A DNA stretch of 64,000 bases from Rhizobium sp. Root1220 (GTDB lineage: Bacteria > Pseudomonadota > Alphaproteobacteria > Rhizobiales > Rhizobiaceae). A program made the translations under genes and the position numbers. The stretch lies in the NCBI RefSeq assembly GCF_001426265.1, contig NZ_LMDG01000035.1:186001-250000 (forward strand), in the 5' to 3' direction. Positions 41,656 to 50,711 of the stretch are shown here, piece after piece. The notes below the pieces were generated by a model. The model was not told where the DNA came from and did not search any database. It saw only the letters and a list, made by a program, of their open reading frames with translations. Numbering within the stretch: the first letter of the stretch is position 1; each line of letters opens with the position of its first letter.

Positions 41656-42530
41656 GCCACGAACCGCTGCTCTCGATAACCGGACTGACGGCCGTTTCCG
41701 ACCGCGACGGCGGCACTCCGATCCTCAGGAACGTGTCGCTGACGCTAGCGCGCGGCGAAGTACTTGGCCTAGTCGGCGAAAGCGGTGCCGGAAAATCCAC
41801 CATCGCAAAGGCGTTGCTCGGCATCCTGCCAGCCACCGTTCGCGTCACCGGCGGCTCCGTCCTATTCGAGAATCGCGATCTGCTGACCCTTCCTTCGGCT
41901 GCGTTGCGGCAGATCATGGGAAGCGAGATCGCGCTGATACCGCAAGACCCGCAAACGGCTCTCAATCCCGGACGGCGCATCGAGGCGCAGTTGACGGACG
42001 GCCTCAGAATGAAGCGGGGGATGTCCGGCAGGCAGGCGCATGCACGGGCAATCGCGCTTCTCGAGGAAGTGCATATCCGCGATCCCGAGCGTGTGCTCAG
42101 GGCCTATCCGCATGAGCTTTCCGGCGGCATGCGCCAGCGCGTGCTGATTGCCGCCGCCTTTGCGCTCGAGCCCAAGCTCGTTGTGGCCGACGAGCCGACG
42201 ACGGCCCTCGACGTGACCGTCCAGAAACAGATCCTGCGTCTGATCCGCGGCATGCAGGACAAGCACGGGACGGCAGTGATCTTCGTGACACATGACCTCG
42301 GCGTCGTCGCTCAGATCTGCGATCACGTGGCACTGCTTTATTCGGGCAAGGTCATCGAGGCCGGATCGACAGCCGATGTGCTCGACCGGCCGGTTCACGC
42401 CTACACCCAGGCTCTTCTTGCGGCGAGCCCGCGCTACGATCGGCCGGACGCCGGGCTGACGCCTGTCCCACAGGCTGTGTTCGCGCAGTTGCGGCGGGAA
42501 ATCGGAACTGATGCGAGGCCCCATGTCTGA
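41652..42530 (+). CDS. Dipeptide-type ABC transporter ATPase (DppD-like)
   Basis: 292 aa, ATGA overlap. It shows Walker A GESGAGKST near residue 39, Q-loop IPQDPQTALNPG, signature LSGGMRQRVLIAAAF, Walker B LVVADEPTTALD and H-loop VTHD. It has the C-terminal extension of Opp/Dpp ATPases (PVPQAVFAQLRRE), although the usual four-Cys cluster region is shortened. It energises import together with the DppF-like subunit. Confidence 0.88.
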   Translation: MSHEPLLSITGLTAVSDRDGGTPILRNVSLTLARGEVLGLVGESGAGKSTIAKALLGILPATVRVTGGSVLFENRDLLTLPSAALRQIMGSEIALIPQDPQTALNPGRRIEAQLTDGLRMKRGMSGRQAHARAIALLEEVHIRDPERVLRAYPHELSGGMRQRVLIAAAFALEPKLVVADEPTTALDVTVQKQILRLIRGMQDKHGTAVIFVTHDLGVVAQICDHVALLYSGKVIEAGSTADVLDRPVHAYTQALLAASPRYDRPDAGLTPVPQAVFAQLRREIGTDARPHV

Positions 42531-43353
42531 CCTGCTGCTGACTGCATCCGGCATCGAAGTCACCTACGGTGCGACCCGCGGGCTGCTCGGCAAGCCGGGC
42601 GGCGGCCACAAGGTTTTGCATGGCGTCGACATCTCCGTTCGGCGCGGCGAAACGATCGGCATCGTTGGCGAATCCGGCTCCGGCAAGACGACGCTCGGAC
42701 GCGCGCTGCTCCGGCTCGTCAATGTTTCGGCCGGCACCATTCGTTTCGACGGGATCGACATCACGAGAGTGTCCGACGCTGCGCTACGGCCACTGCGCAG
42801 GCGCATGCAGATGATCTTTCAGGATCCGATGGCATCGCTCAATCCGCGTCATACGATCCGCCGCATTCTCGTGGAGCCCCTGCTGCTGCACCGGCTAGCG
42901 GACGACACCAGAACCGCCGAACGGCAGGTCGCCGCGATCTTCGAGCGCTTCATGCTGCCGACCGCCTGCCTTGACCGCAATCCGCACGAGCTGTCGGGCG
43001 GCCAGCGCCAGCGCGTCGGCATCGCGCGGGCGGCGCTGCTGGAACCGGACTTCGTGCTCGCCGATGAAATCGTCTCCGGGCTCGACGTCTCGACGCAGGC
43101 GCAGGTGCTCAACCTGATGAAGGAACTCTCGCGGGACCTCGGTCTCTCCATGGCCTTCATCAGCCATGACCTGTCAGTGATCCGAGCGGTTTGCGATAGG
43201 GTCTACGTGATGCGGCACGGCAGCGTGGTCGAGCACGGCTCCTGTGATCGTGTCTTCTCTGCACCCGAGAACGCCTACACGCGCACCCTGCTGGACGCCA
43301 TCCCCCTGCCCCGCATCGAACCCGGCTGGCTCGACCGCGTCGCCGAGGCATAG
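42523..43353 (+). CDS. Dipeptide-type ABC transporter ATPase (DppF-like)
   Basis: 276 aa from the ATG at 42523 with GAGG five bases upstream; the ATG at 42511 is an alternative. It overlaps the DppD-like gene by 8 bases. Walker A GESGSGKTT, Q-loop FQDPMASLNPRH, signature LSGGQRQRVGIARAA and Walker B FVLADEIVSGLD (Ile in place of the usual Pro after DE) are present. It is the last gene of the importer operon. A 180-base gap, AT-rich around 43460-43490, then precedes the ring-hydroxylating fusion gene and probably carries that operon's promoter. Confidence 0.88.
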   Translation: MSDLLLTASGIEVTYGATRGLLGKPGGGHKVLHGVDISVRRGETIGIVGESGSGKTTLGRALLRLVNVSAGTIRFDGIDITRVSDAALRPLRRRMQMIFQDPMASLNPRHTIRRILVEPLLLHRLADDTRTAERQVAAIFERFMLPTACLDRNPHELSGGQRQRVGIARAALLEPDFVLADEIVSGLDVSTQAQVLNLMKELSRDLGLSMAFISHDLSVIRAVCDRVYVMRHGSVVEHGSCDRVFSAPENAYTRTLLDAIPLPRIEPGWLDRVAEA

Positions 43354-43533
43354 CCGGCCCGTCGGGGATGCGGGCGAGTCGCGATGAACTGGACCGTGGA
43401 TATCAGGGCCCCGCAACGGCAGCTGGATATCGTGGATTTAAAGCTTGACGCCTCGCATTGCCTCGATATATTTTAAACTTCAAATAACTTGATCCGCCGT
43501 CGCACGGCGCGGCGTGACTGGGAAGGAATGAAG

Positions 43534-45852
43534 ATGCGCATCGTCTGTATCGGTGGAGGTCCGGCGGGCCTCTATTTCGGCCTTTTGATGAAGAAGCTTC
43601 ACCCCGAGCACTCCATTCGCGTCGTCGAGCGCAACCGGCCCTACGATACCTTCGGCTGGGGCGTCGTCTTCTCCGATGCGACCATGGCGGCGATGCAGGA
43701 ATGGGATCCGGAAAGTGCCGCTGAAATCCAGGATGCCTTCAACCACTGGGATGATATCGAGGTCTGGTTCAAGGGCACCCGCCAGCGCACCTCGGGCCAC
43801 GGCTTCGTCGGCATCGGTCGCAAGAAGCTGCTCAACATCCTGCAGAAGCGCTGCGAGGACCTCGGCGTCGAACTGATCTTCGAAACGGATGTGGGCTCGG
43901 ACCTCGATTTCCTCGATGCCGACCTGGTGATCGGCTCAGATGGGCTGAATTCGAAGATCCGCAACCACTATCCCGAAATATTCCAGCCCGACATGATCAC
44001 CCGGCCAAACCGATACATCTGGCTCGGCACCGACAAACTGTACGACGCCTTCACGTTTGACTTCCGCAAGACGGATCACGGCTGGTTCCAGGCGCATATC
44101 TACAAGTTCGACGACAAGACCTCGACCTTCATCATCGAGACCACCGAGGAGGCCTATCTGGCCCACGGTCTCGACAAAATGGATCAGGACGGTTCGATCG
44201 CGTTCTGCGAAAACCTGTTCTCCGAGGTGCTTGACGGCGCTTCGCTGATGACCAATTCGCGCCACATGCGCGGCTCCGCGTGGCTCAACTTCAATCGTCT
44301 GATTTGCGGCAAGTGGAGCCATTTCAATGGCAATTCGCATGTCGTATTGATGGGCGATGCAGCTCATACCGCGCATTTCGCCATCGGCTCCGGCACCAAG
44401 CTTGCAATCGACGACGCGATCGAGCTGACGCGACAGTTCCAAATTCACGGCCATGGCAAGCAGGCGATCCCGGCGGTCCTCGAAACCTACGAGGAAATCC
44501 GCCGCGTCGACGTCGCACGCATTCAGAACGCGGCGCGCAACGCCATGGAGTGGTTCGAGGTGGTCGGCCGCCGGTACGCCGATACGCTCGAGCCCGAGCA
44601 GTTCATGTATTCCATGCTCACCCGCTCGCAGCGCATCAGCCACGAGAACCTGCGCCTGCGCGACAAGACCTGGCTGGAGGGCTACGAGCGCTGGTTCGCG
44701 AAAAAGTCAGGCGTGGCGGTCGGAAACGACCGCTGCCTGCCGCCGATGTTCACGCCTTACCAGCTGCGCGGTACGACACTGGTCAACCGCATCGTCGTCT
44801 CGCCGATGGCCATGTACTCGGCAGAGGACGGGTTGCTGAACGATTTCCATATCGTCCATCTGGGCTCCCGGGCGCTCGGGGGCGCCGGCCTGGTGTTTGC
44901 GGAAATGACCTGCGTCTCACCCGACGCCCGTATCACGCCCGGTTGCCTCGGCTTGTGGAACGTAGAACAGGCGACGCAATGGCGCCGACTCGTCGATTTC
45001 GTTCACACCAACAGCGCCGCCAAGGTCGGACTCCAGATCGGCCACGCCGGCCGCAAGGGGGCCACCAAGCTTGCCTGGGACGGCATCGACCAACCCGTCG
45101 GCGAAGGCGGCTGGCCGTTGATCTCCGCTTCCGCCGTGCCTTATCTCAAGAACAGCGAAGTCCCGAAGGCGATGGATCGCGCCGACATGGACCGGGTCAA
45201 GGCCGATCATGTCCGTGCCGCGGAGCTGGCGGTAACGACAGGCGCCGACTGGCTGGAACTGCATTGCGCCCATGGCTATCTGTTGTCGAGCTTCCTTTCG
45301 CCGGTCACCAACCTGCGCGATGACGAATATGGCGGCAGCCACGAAAACCGCGCTCGCTACCCGCTCGAAGTGTTCCGTGCGGTGCGTGCCGTCTGGCCCG
45401 AGGACAAGCCGATGTCGGTGCGGCTCTCCTGCCACGACTGGATGGATGGCGGCAACACGCCAGAGGATGCCGCGATCTTCGCGGCTATGTTCAAGGATGC
45501 CGGCGCCGATCTGATCGATTGCTCGTCGGGCCAGGTGTCAAAGGAGGAGCAGCCGGTTTACGGTCGCCTTTTCCAGACACCCTTCTCCGACAAGATCCGC
45601 AACGAGATCGGCATTCCGACCATCGCCGTCGGCGCGATCTCGGAGGCGGACCACGCCAATTCGATCATCGCCGCCGGCCGCGCCGATCTGTGCGCGGTTG
45701 CCCGTCCGCATCTTGCCGACCCTGCATGGTCGTTGCATGAAGCTGCCAAGATCGGGCTGACCTCGATTTCCTGGCCAAAACAGTACCAGTCCGGCAAGTA
45801 TCAATACGAAGCCAACCTCGCACGCGCCGCCACCGCGGCGCCCGGCAAGTAA
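43534..45852 (+). CDS. 2-aminobenzoyl-CoA (or salicylyl-CoA) monooxygenase/reductase fusion
   Basis: 772 aa from the ATG at 43534 (GGAAGGA upstream). The N-terminal half (about 1-380) is a class A flavin monooxygenase: IVCIGGGPAGLYFGL, DLVIGSDGLNSKIR, VLMGDAAHTAHFAIGSGTKL. The C-terminal half (about 395-760) is an Old Yellow Enzyme: SPMAMYSAEDGLLNDFH, QIGHAGRKG, HCAHGYLLSSFLSP, NRARYPLEVF, GAISEADHANSII. Exactly this fusion is known from Azoarcus evansii 2-aminobenzoyl-CoA monooxygenase/reductase, which hydroxylates and then hydrogenates the ring of anthraniloyl-CoA. Related proteins are annotated salicylyl-CoA 5-hydroxylase. The following beta-oxidation-type genes and the upstream isatin-linked genes favour aminobenzoyl-CoA. 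Confidence 0.88.
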   Translation: MRIVCIGGGPAGLYFGLLMKKLHPEHSIRVVERNRPYDTFGWGVVFSDATMAAMQEWDPESAAEIQDAFNHWDDIEVWFKGTRQRTSGHGFVGIGRKKLLNILQKRCEDLGVELIFETDVGSDLDFLDADLVIGSDGLNSKIRNHYPEIFQPDMITRPNRYIWLGTDKLYDAFTFDFRKTDHGWFQAHIYKFDDKTSTFIIETTEEAYLAHGLDKMDQDGSIAFCENLFSEVLDGASLMTNSRHMRGSAWLNFNRLICGKWSHFNGNSHVVLMGDAAHTAHFAIGSGTKLAIDDAIELTRQFQIHGHGKQAIPAVLETYEEIRRVDVARIQNAARNAMEWFEVVGRRYADTLEPEQFMYSMLTRSQRISHENLRLRDKTWLEGYERWFAKKSGVAVGNDRCLPPMFTPYQLRGTTLVNRIVVSPMAMYSAEDGLLNDFHIVHLGSRALGGAGLVFAEMTCVSPDARITPGCLGLWNVEQATQWRRLVDFVHTNSAAKVGLQIGHAGRKGATKLAWDGIDQPVGEGGWPLISASAVPYLKNSEVPKAMDRADMDRVKADHVRAAELAVTTGADWLELHCAHGYLLSSFLSPVTNLRDDEYGGSHENRARYPLEVFRAVRAVWPEDKPMSVRLSCHDWMDGGNTPEDAAIFAAMFKDAGADLIDCSSGQVSKEEQPVYGRLFQTPFSDKIRNEIGIPTIAVGAISEADHANSIIAAGRADLCAVARPHLADPAWSLHEAAKIGLTSISWPKQYQSGKYQYEANLARAATAAPGK

Positions 45853-45859
45853 TCGAGGC

Positions 45860-46654
45860 ATGATGACCAGTTCCGGTAAACTTTCAGGTCGCCATGCCCT
45901 CGTCACCGGCGCCGGTTCCGGTATCGGAGCGGCGATCGCTCGTGCGCTGGTTTCGGAAGGCGCGCGCGTGACGCTTGCCGGTCGAAGACGCGAGCCGCTG
46001 CAGGCGCTCGCCGACGAGATCGGAACAGGGGACGCCCATGTCGCGGAGGCTTTCGACGTGACGAATGCCGAGGCGATCGCGAAGGGCTTGGCGCGAGCGC
46101 GCGCGGCGTTTGGTCCGGTCGACATCCTGGTCAACAATGCCGGCGAAGCGCCGAGCGCTGCTTTCGAAAAGACCAGCGTCGAGATGTGGAATCAGGTGCT
46201 CGCCGTCGACCTGACCGGCGTCTTCCTCGTAACCCAGGCCGTCTTGCCGGATCTCAAGGCGCGGGGCGTCGGCGCACGCATCATCAACATCGCATCGACG
46301 GCGGGCCTGACCGGCTACGGCTACGTGTCAGCCTATGTCGCGGCCAAGCATGGCGTCGTTGGGCTGACCCGGTCACTGGCGCTGGAACTGGCGAAGACCG
46401 GGATCACGGTCAACGCCGTCTGCCCTGGCTTTACCGACACACCCATCATAGCGCGATCGATCCAGACAATCGTCGCGAAGACAGGACGCAGCGCCAAGCA
46501 GGCGCTCGCCGAATTCACGAAATCCAATCCGCAAGGCAGGCTCGTCAAGCCTGAGGAGGTTGCGGATACGGTCCTGTGGCTGGCGGCACCCGGCAGCGCG
46601 TCGATCAATGGGCAGGCCATCGCGGTGGCCGGCGGGGAGGTTTTGGCGGGATGA
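45860..46654 (+). CDS. Short-chain dehydrogenase/reductase
   Basis: 264 aa, ATG 7 bases after the fusion gene. A classical SDR with the nucleotide motif VTGAGSGIGAAI (about 14-25), NNAGEA, catalytic Ser in NIASTAGL and the Tyr-x-x-x-Lys set in SAYVAAKHG, with a PGFTDTPI segment after it. The Arg in the first glycine-motif region (GRRREP) suggests NADP(H). In the island it would reduce or oxidise the ring ketone/alcohol made by the monooxygenase/reductase on the way to ring opening. That step is inferred from operon position. Confidence 0.87.
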   Translation: MMTSSGKLSGRHALVTGAGSGIGAAIARALVSEGARVTLAGRRREPLQALADEIGTGDAHVAEAFDVTNAEAIAKGLARARAAFGPVDILVNNAGEAPSAAFEKTSVEMWNQVLAVDLTGVFLVTQAVLPDLKARGVGARIINIASTAGLTGYGYVSAYVAAKHGVVGLTRSLALELAKTGITVNAVCPGFTDTPIIARSIQTIVAKTGRSAKQALAEFTKSNPQGRLVKPEEVADTVLWLAAPGSASINGQAIAVAGGEVLAG

Positions 46655-47502
46655 GCGACAAGGACATGACGATGCAGGGACACCTGCGCTCCTTCAAGGA
46701 CTACCAGGCACGGCATTTTCTCTGGGAGGTCAGCGAGGATAGCCGCGTGGCGACGATTACCCTCAATCGACCCGAGCGAAAGAATCCGCTGACCTTCGAC
46801 AGCTACGCCGAGTTGCGCGACCTGTTTCGCGATCTCGCCTATGCGTCGGACGTACGGGCGATCGTGCTGTCCGGCGCCGGTGGCAATTTCTCGTCCGGCG
46901 GCGACGTGTTCGAGATCATTGAACCGCTGACACGCATGGCGATGCCTGAACTGCTCGCCTTCACGCGCATGACGGGCGACCTCGTCAAGGCAATGCGAAA
47001 ATGCCCGCAACCGATCGTTGCCGCTGTCGACGGTATCTGTGCGGGTGCTGGCGCCATTCTCGCCATGGCGTCCGACCTCAGGCTGGCGACACCTGAAGCC
47101 AAGACCGCCTTCCTCTTTACGCGCGTTGGGCTTGCCGGAGCCGATATGGGCGCATGCGGGATTCTCCCGCGCATCATCGGCCAGGGTAGAGCCGCCGAAT
47201 TGCTTTACACCGGCCGTTCAATGACGGCCGCCGAAGGCAACGCCTGGGGGTTCTACAATGCGCTTTACCACGGCAGCGATCTCGACGGCGAAGCGCACAA
47301 ACTTGCACGTTCGCTGGCCGATGGCCCGTGGTTCGCTCACGGCATGACCAAGACCATGCTGAACCAGGAATGGGCCATGGGCATCGACGAGATGATCGAG
47401 TCCGAGGCGCAGGCGCAGGCCCTCTGCATGGCAACGCAGGATTTTCGCCGAGCCTTCGAAGCCTTCGCCGCCAAGCGCAAGCCAGAGTTCCAGGGAAACT
47501 AG
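46651..47502 (+). CDS. Enoyl-CoA hydratase/isomerase-family protein
   Basis: 283 aa from the ATG in the ATGA overlap with the SDR gene; a longer frame was rejected. Crotonase fold: VATITLNRPERKNPL, oxyanion-hole stretch GAGGNFSSGGDVFEI and GICAGAGAILAMASDLRLA. Where standard hydratases have the catalytic Glu pair, this one reads VGLAGADMGACGILPRIIG, with Asp near the second position. Together with an N-terminal extension, this may mark a ring-hydrolysing or specialised crotonase rather than a plain hydratase. A second, canonical hydratase domain lies in the bifunctional protein at 50712, so the two probably do different steps. Confidence 0.85.
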   Translation: MSDKDMTMQGHLRSFKDYQARHFLWEVSEDSRVATITLNRPERKNPLTFDSYAELRDLFRDLAYASDVRAIVLSGAGGNFSSGGDVFEIIEPLTRMAMPELLAFTRMTGDLVKAMRKCPQPIVAAVDGICAGAGAILAMASDLRLATPEAKTAFLFTRVGLAGADMGACGILPRIIGQGRAAELLYTGRSMTAAEGNAWGFYNALYHGSDLDGEAHKLARSLADGPWFAHGMTKTMLNQEWAMGIDEMIESEAQAQALCMATQDFRRAFEAFAAKRKPEFQGN

Positions 47503-47505
47503 GCG

Positions 47506-48687
<1,182 letters not shown>

Positions 48688-48701
48688 TGGGAGATCCAGG
48701 A

Positions 48702-49889
48702 ATGTCACATTCACGCGCCGTATTCGATTGGTCCGATCCGTTTCGGCTTGTCGAGCAACTGACGGACGAGGAGCGCATGGTGCTGGACACCGCCCATGCC
48801 TATGCGCAGGAGAAACTGGCGCCGCGCGTGCTCGACGCCTTTCGCCATGAAAAGACCGATCCCGGCATCTTTCGCGAGATGGGCGAACTCGGCCTGCTTG
48901 GCCCCACGATCGCCCCGGAATATGGCGGCGCCGGCCTTGGCTACGTCGCCTATGGCCTGATCGCCCGCGAGGTCGAGCGCGTTGACAGCGGCTATCGCTC
49001 GATGATGAGCGTGCAGTCGTCGCTGGTCATGGTGCCGATCGACGCCTTCGGCTCGGAAGCACAGAAGCAGAAATACCTGCCGAAGCTGGCCACCGGCGAG
49101 TGGATCGGCTGCTTCGGGCTGACCGAACCCAACCACGGCTCGGACCCGGGCTCGATGGTCACCCGGGCGAAGAAGGTCGACGGCGGCTACAGCTTGACCG
49201 GCGCAAAGACCTGGATCTCCAACGCCCCGATCGCCGACGTCTTCGTCGTGTGGGCAAAGACCGAGGATGGCATCATCCGCGGCTTTATCCTCGAGAAGGG
49301 CTGGAAGGGCCTGACGGCCCCAGCCATCCACGGCAAGGTCGGCCTGCGTGCCTCGATCACCGGTGAAGTGGTGATGGACGCCGTGTTTGTACCGGAAGAA
49401 AACCTGCTACCCGACGTCTCCGGCCTCAAGGGACCGTTCACCTGCCTGAACTCCGCCCGGTTCGGCATTGCCTGGGGCGCGCTGGGGGCCGCCGAGGACT
49501 GCTACGCCAAGGCGCGGCAGTATACGCTCGACCGCAAACAGTTCGACCGGCCGCTGGCCGCCAACCAGCTGATCCAGAAGAAGCTCGCCGACATGGCGAC
49601 CGAGATCACGCTCGGGCTGCAGGGCTGCCTCAGGCTCGGCCGAATGAAGGAAGATGGCCATCCACCGGTTGAGCTCACCTCGATCGTCAAACGCAACTCC
49701 TGCGGAAAGTCGCTGGAGATAGCCCGCATGTCTCGCGACATGCTCGGCGGCAACGGCATCTCCGACGAATTCGGGGTCGCACGACATCTCGTCAACCTCG
49801 AGGTGGTCAACACCTACGAGGGTACGCATGACATCCACGCCCTCATCCTCGGTCGCGCCATCACAGGCATCGCCGCTTTCGCGAATTGA
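48702..49889 (+). CDS. gcdH: Glutaryl-CoA dehydrogenase
   Basis: 395 aa from the ATG at 48702 (GGGAG 8 bases upstream); the ATG at 48684 in an ATGA overlap is an alternative. It oxidises and decarboxylates glutaryl-CoA to crotonyl-CoA. Family-specific stretches are FDWSDPFRLVEQLTDEERMV, VERVDSGYRSMMSVQSSLVM, GCFGLTEPNHGSDPGSM, ILEKGWKGLTAP and NTYEGTHDIHALILGRA, the last containing the catalytic Glu. The length equals that of known GcdH. It marks the lower part of a benzoyl-CoA-like pathway, where ring carbons leave as glutaryl-CoA. Lysine or tryptophan catabolism is the other usual role. Confidence 0.93.
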   Translation: MSHSRAVFDWSDPFRLVEQLTDEERMVLDTAHAYAQEKLAPRVLDAFRHEKTDPGIFREMGELGLLGPTIAPEYGGAGLGYVAYGLIAREVERVDSGYRSMMSVQSSLVMVPIDAFGSEAQKQKYLPKLATGEWIGCFGLTEPNHGSDPGSMVTRAKKVDGGYSLTGAKTWISNAPIADVFVVWAKTEDGIIRGFILEKGWKGLTAPAIHGKVGLRASITGEVVMDAVFVPEENLLPDVSGLKGPFTCLNSARFGIAWGALGAAEDCYAKARQYTLDRKQFDRPLAANQLIQKKLADMATEITLGLQGCLRLGRMKEDGHPPVELTSIVKRNSCGKSLEIARMSRDMLGGNGISDEFGVARHLVNLEVVNTYEGTHDIHALILGRAITGIAAFAN

Positions 49890-49897
49890 GGCAGGCC

Positions 49898-50329
49898 GTG
49901 GGGTTTCGTATGACAAGGCCGCTGCGGTTCGGAGACTGCGATCCCTCGGGGATCGCCTATTTCCCGTCCTACCTCAACATCCTCGTCGGGGTGCTGGAGG
50001 ATTATTTTGCCTCGCTCGGCTTTCCCTGGAAGGCGCTGATAGCGGACCGCAGGATCGGAATCCCCACCTTGCGGCTGGACTTGACCTTTTCCTCACCTGG
50101 CTTCCAGGGCGACGAACTCCAATTCGAGATTGCGGTTCGTGGCATTGGCCGTTCCTCGCTCGATCTGGAGCATGTTGTCTCGGCGAACGGCAAGCGACTT
50201 TGGACCGCCCGCCATCGCGTTGTCGCAACCTCGCTCGACACCCACCAATCACTTGCATGGCCGGACGATATCCGCGCCGCGCTGACACACCACCTGGAGA
50301 CGACTGATGCACATGATCCTGCAGCCTGA
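49898..50329 (+). CDS. Hotdog-fold acyl-CoA thioesterase (4HBT type)
   Basis: 143 aa from the GTG at 49898 with GAGG upstream; TTG at 49886 (overlapping the gcdH stop) and ATG at 49910 are alternatives. The active-site segment RFGDCDPSGIAYFPSYLNI is that of 4-hydroxybenzoyl-CoA thioesterase/YbgC proteins, with Asp as the catalytic residue. It would release CoA from dead-end aromatic or ring-derived thioesters, either as a pathway step or to prevent CoA trapping. It overlaps the RidA-family gene by 23 bases. Confidence 0.82.
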   Translation: MGFRMTRPLRFGDCDPSGIAYFPSYLNILVGVLEDYFASLGFPWKALIADRRIGIPTLRLDLTFSSPGFQGDELQFEIAVRGIGRSSLDLEHVVSANGKRLWTARHRVVATSLDTHQSLAWPDDIRAALTHHLETTDAHDPAA

Positions 50330-50702
50330 AGGCTGGGTGAAGCCGATTGGATACGCCAACGGTATGGCAGCGACGGGCCGTATGGTTTTCGTCGGCGGCC
50401 AGATCGGCTGGAACGAACGTTGCGAATTCGAAACTGACGACTTTGTCGAGCAGGTGCGCCAGACGCTGAAGAATGTTGTTGCCGTGCTCGCCGAAGGTGG
50501 CGCCAAGCCGCAGCATATCACCTCGATGACTTGGTACTTTACCGACAAGGCAGAGTATCTAGGCAATCTGAAGGGTATCGGTCAGGCCTATCGCGAAACC
50601 ATTGGCCGGCATTTCCCGGCGATGGCGGCACTTCAGGTCGTGGCGCTGATGGAGGATCGCGCCAAGATCGAAATCCAGGCGACGGCCGTCATCCCGGAAT
50701 AG
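50307..50702 (+). CDS. RidA/YjgF-family protein, arginine-lacking variant
   Basis: 131 aa, ATG with GGAG upstream, overlapping the thioesterase gene. A single RidA fold (SGQIGW-like VFVGGQIGW, VRQTLKNVVAVLAEGG, C-terminal KIEIQATAVIP). RidA hydrolyses enamines/imines, using an Arg in a PARS motif to hold the substrate carboxylate. Here that position reads FPAMAALQV, so the Arg is replaced. In a pathway whose reduced intermediate is a cyclic enamine carried as a CoA thioester, a RidA relative that does not need a free carboxylate would be well placed to drive deamination. That role is inference. Confidence 0.83.
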   Translation: MHMILQPEGWVKPIGYANGMAATGRMVFVGGQIGWNERCEFETDDFVEQVRQTLKNVVAVLAEGGAKPQHITSMTWYFTDKAEYLGNLKGIGQAYRETIGRHFPAMAALQVVALMEDRAKIEIQATAVIPE

Positions 50703-50711
50703 GATCTCCCC

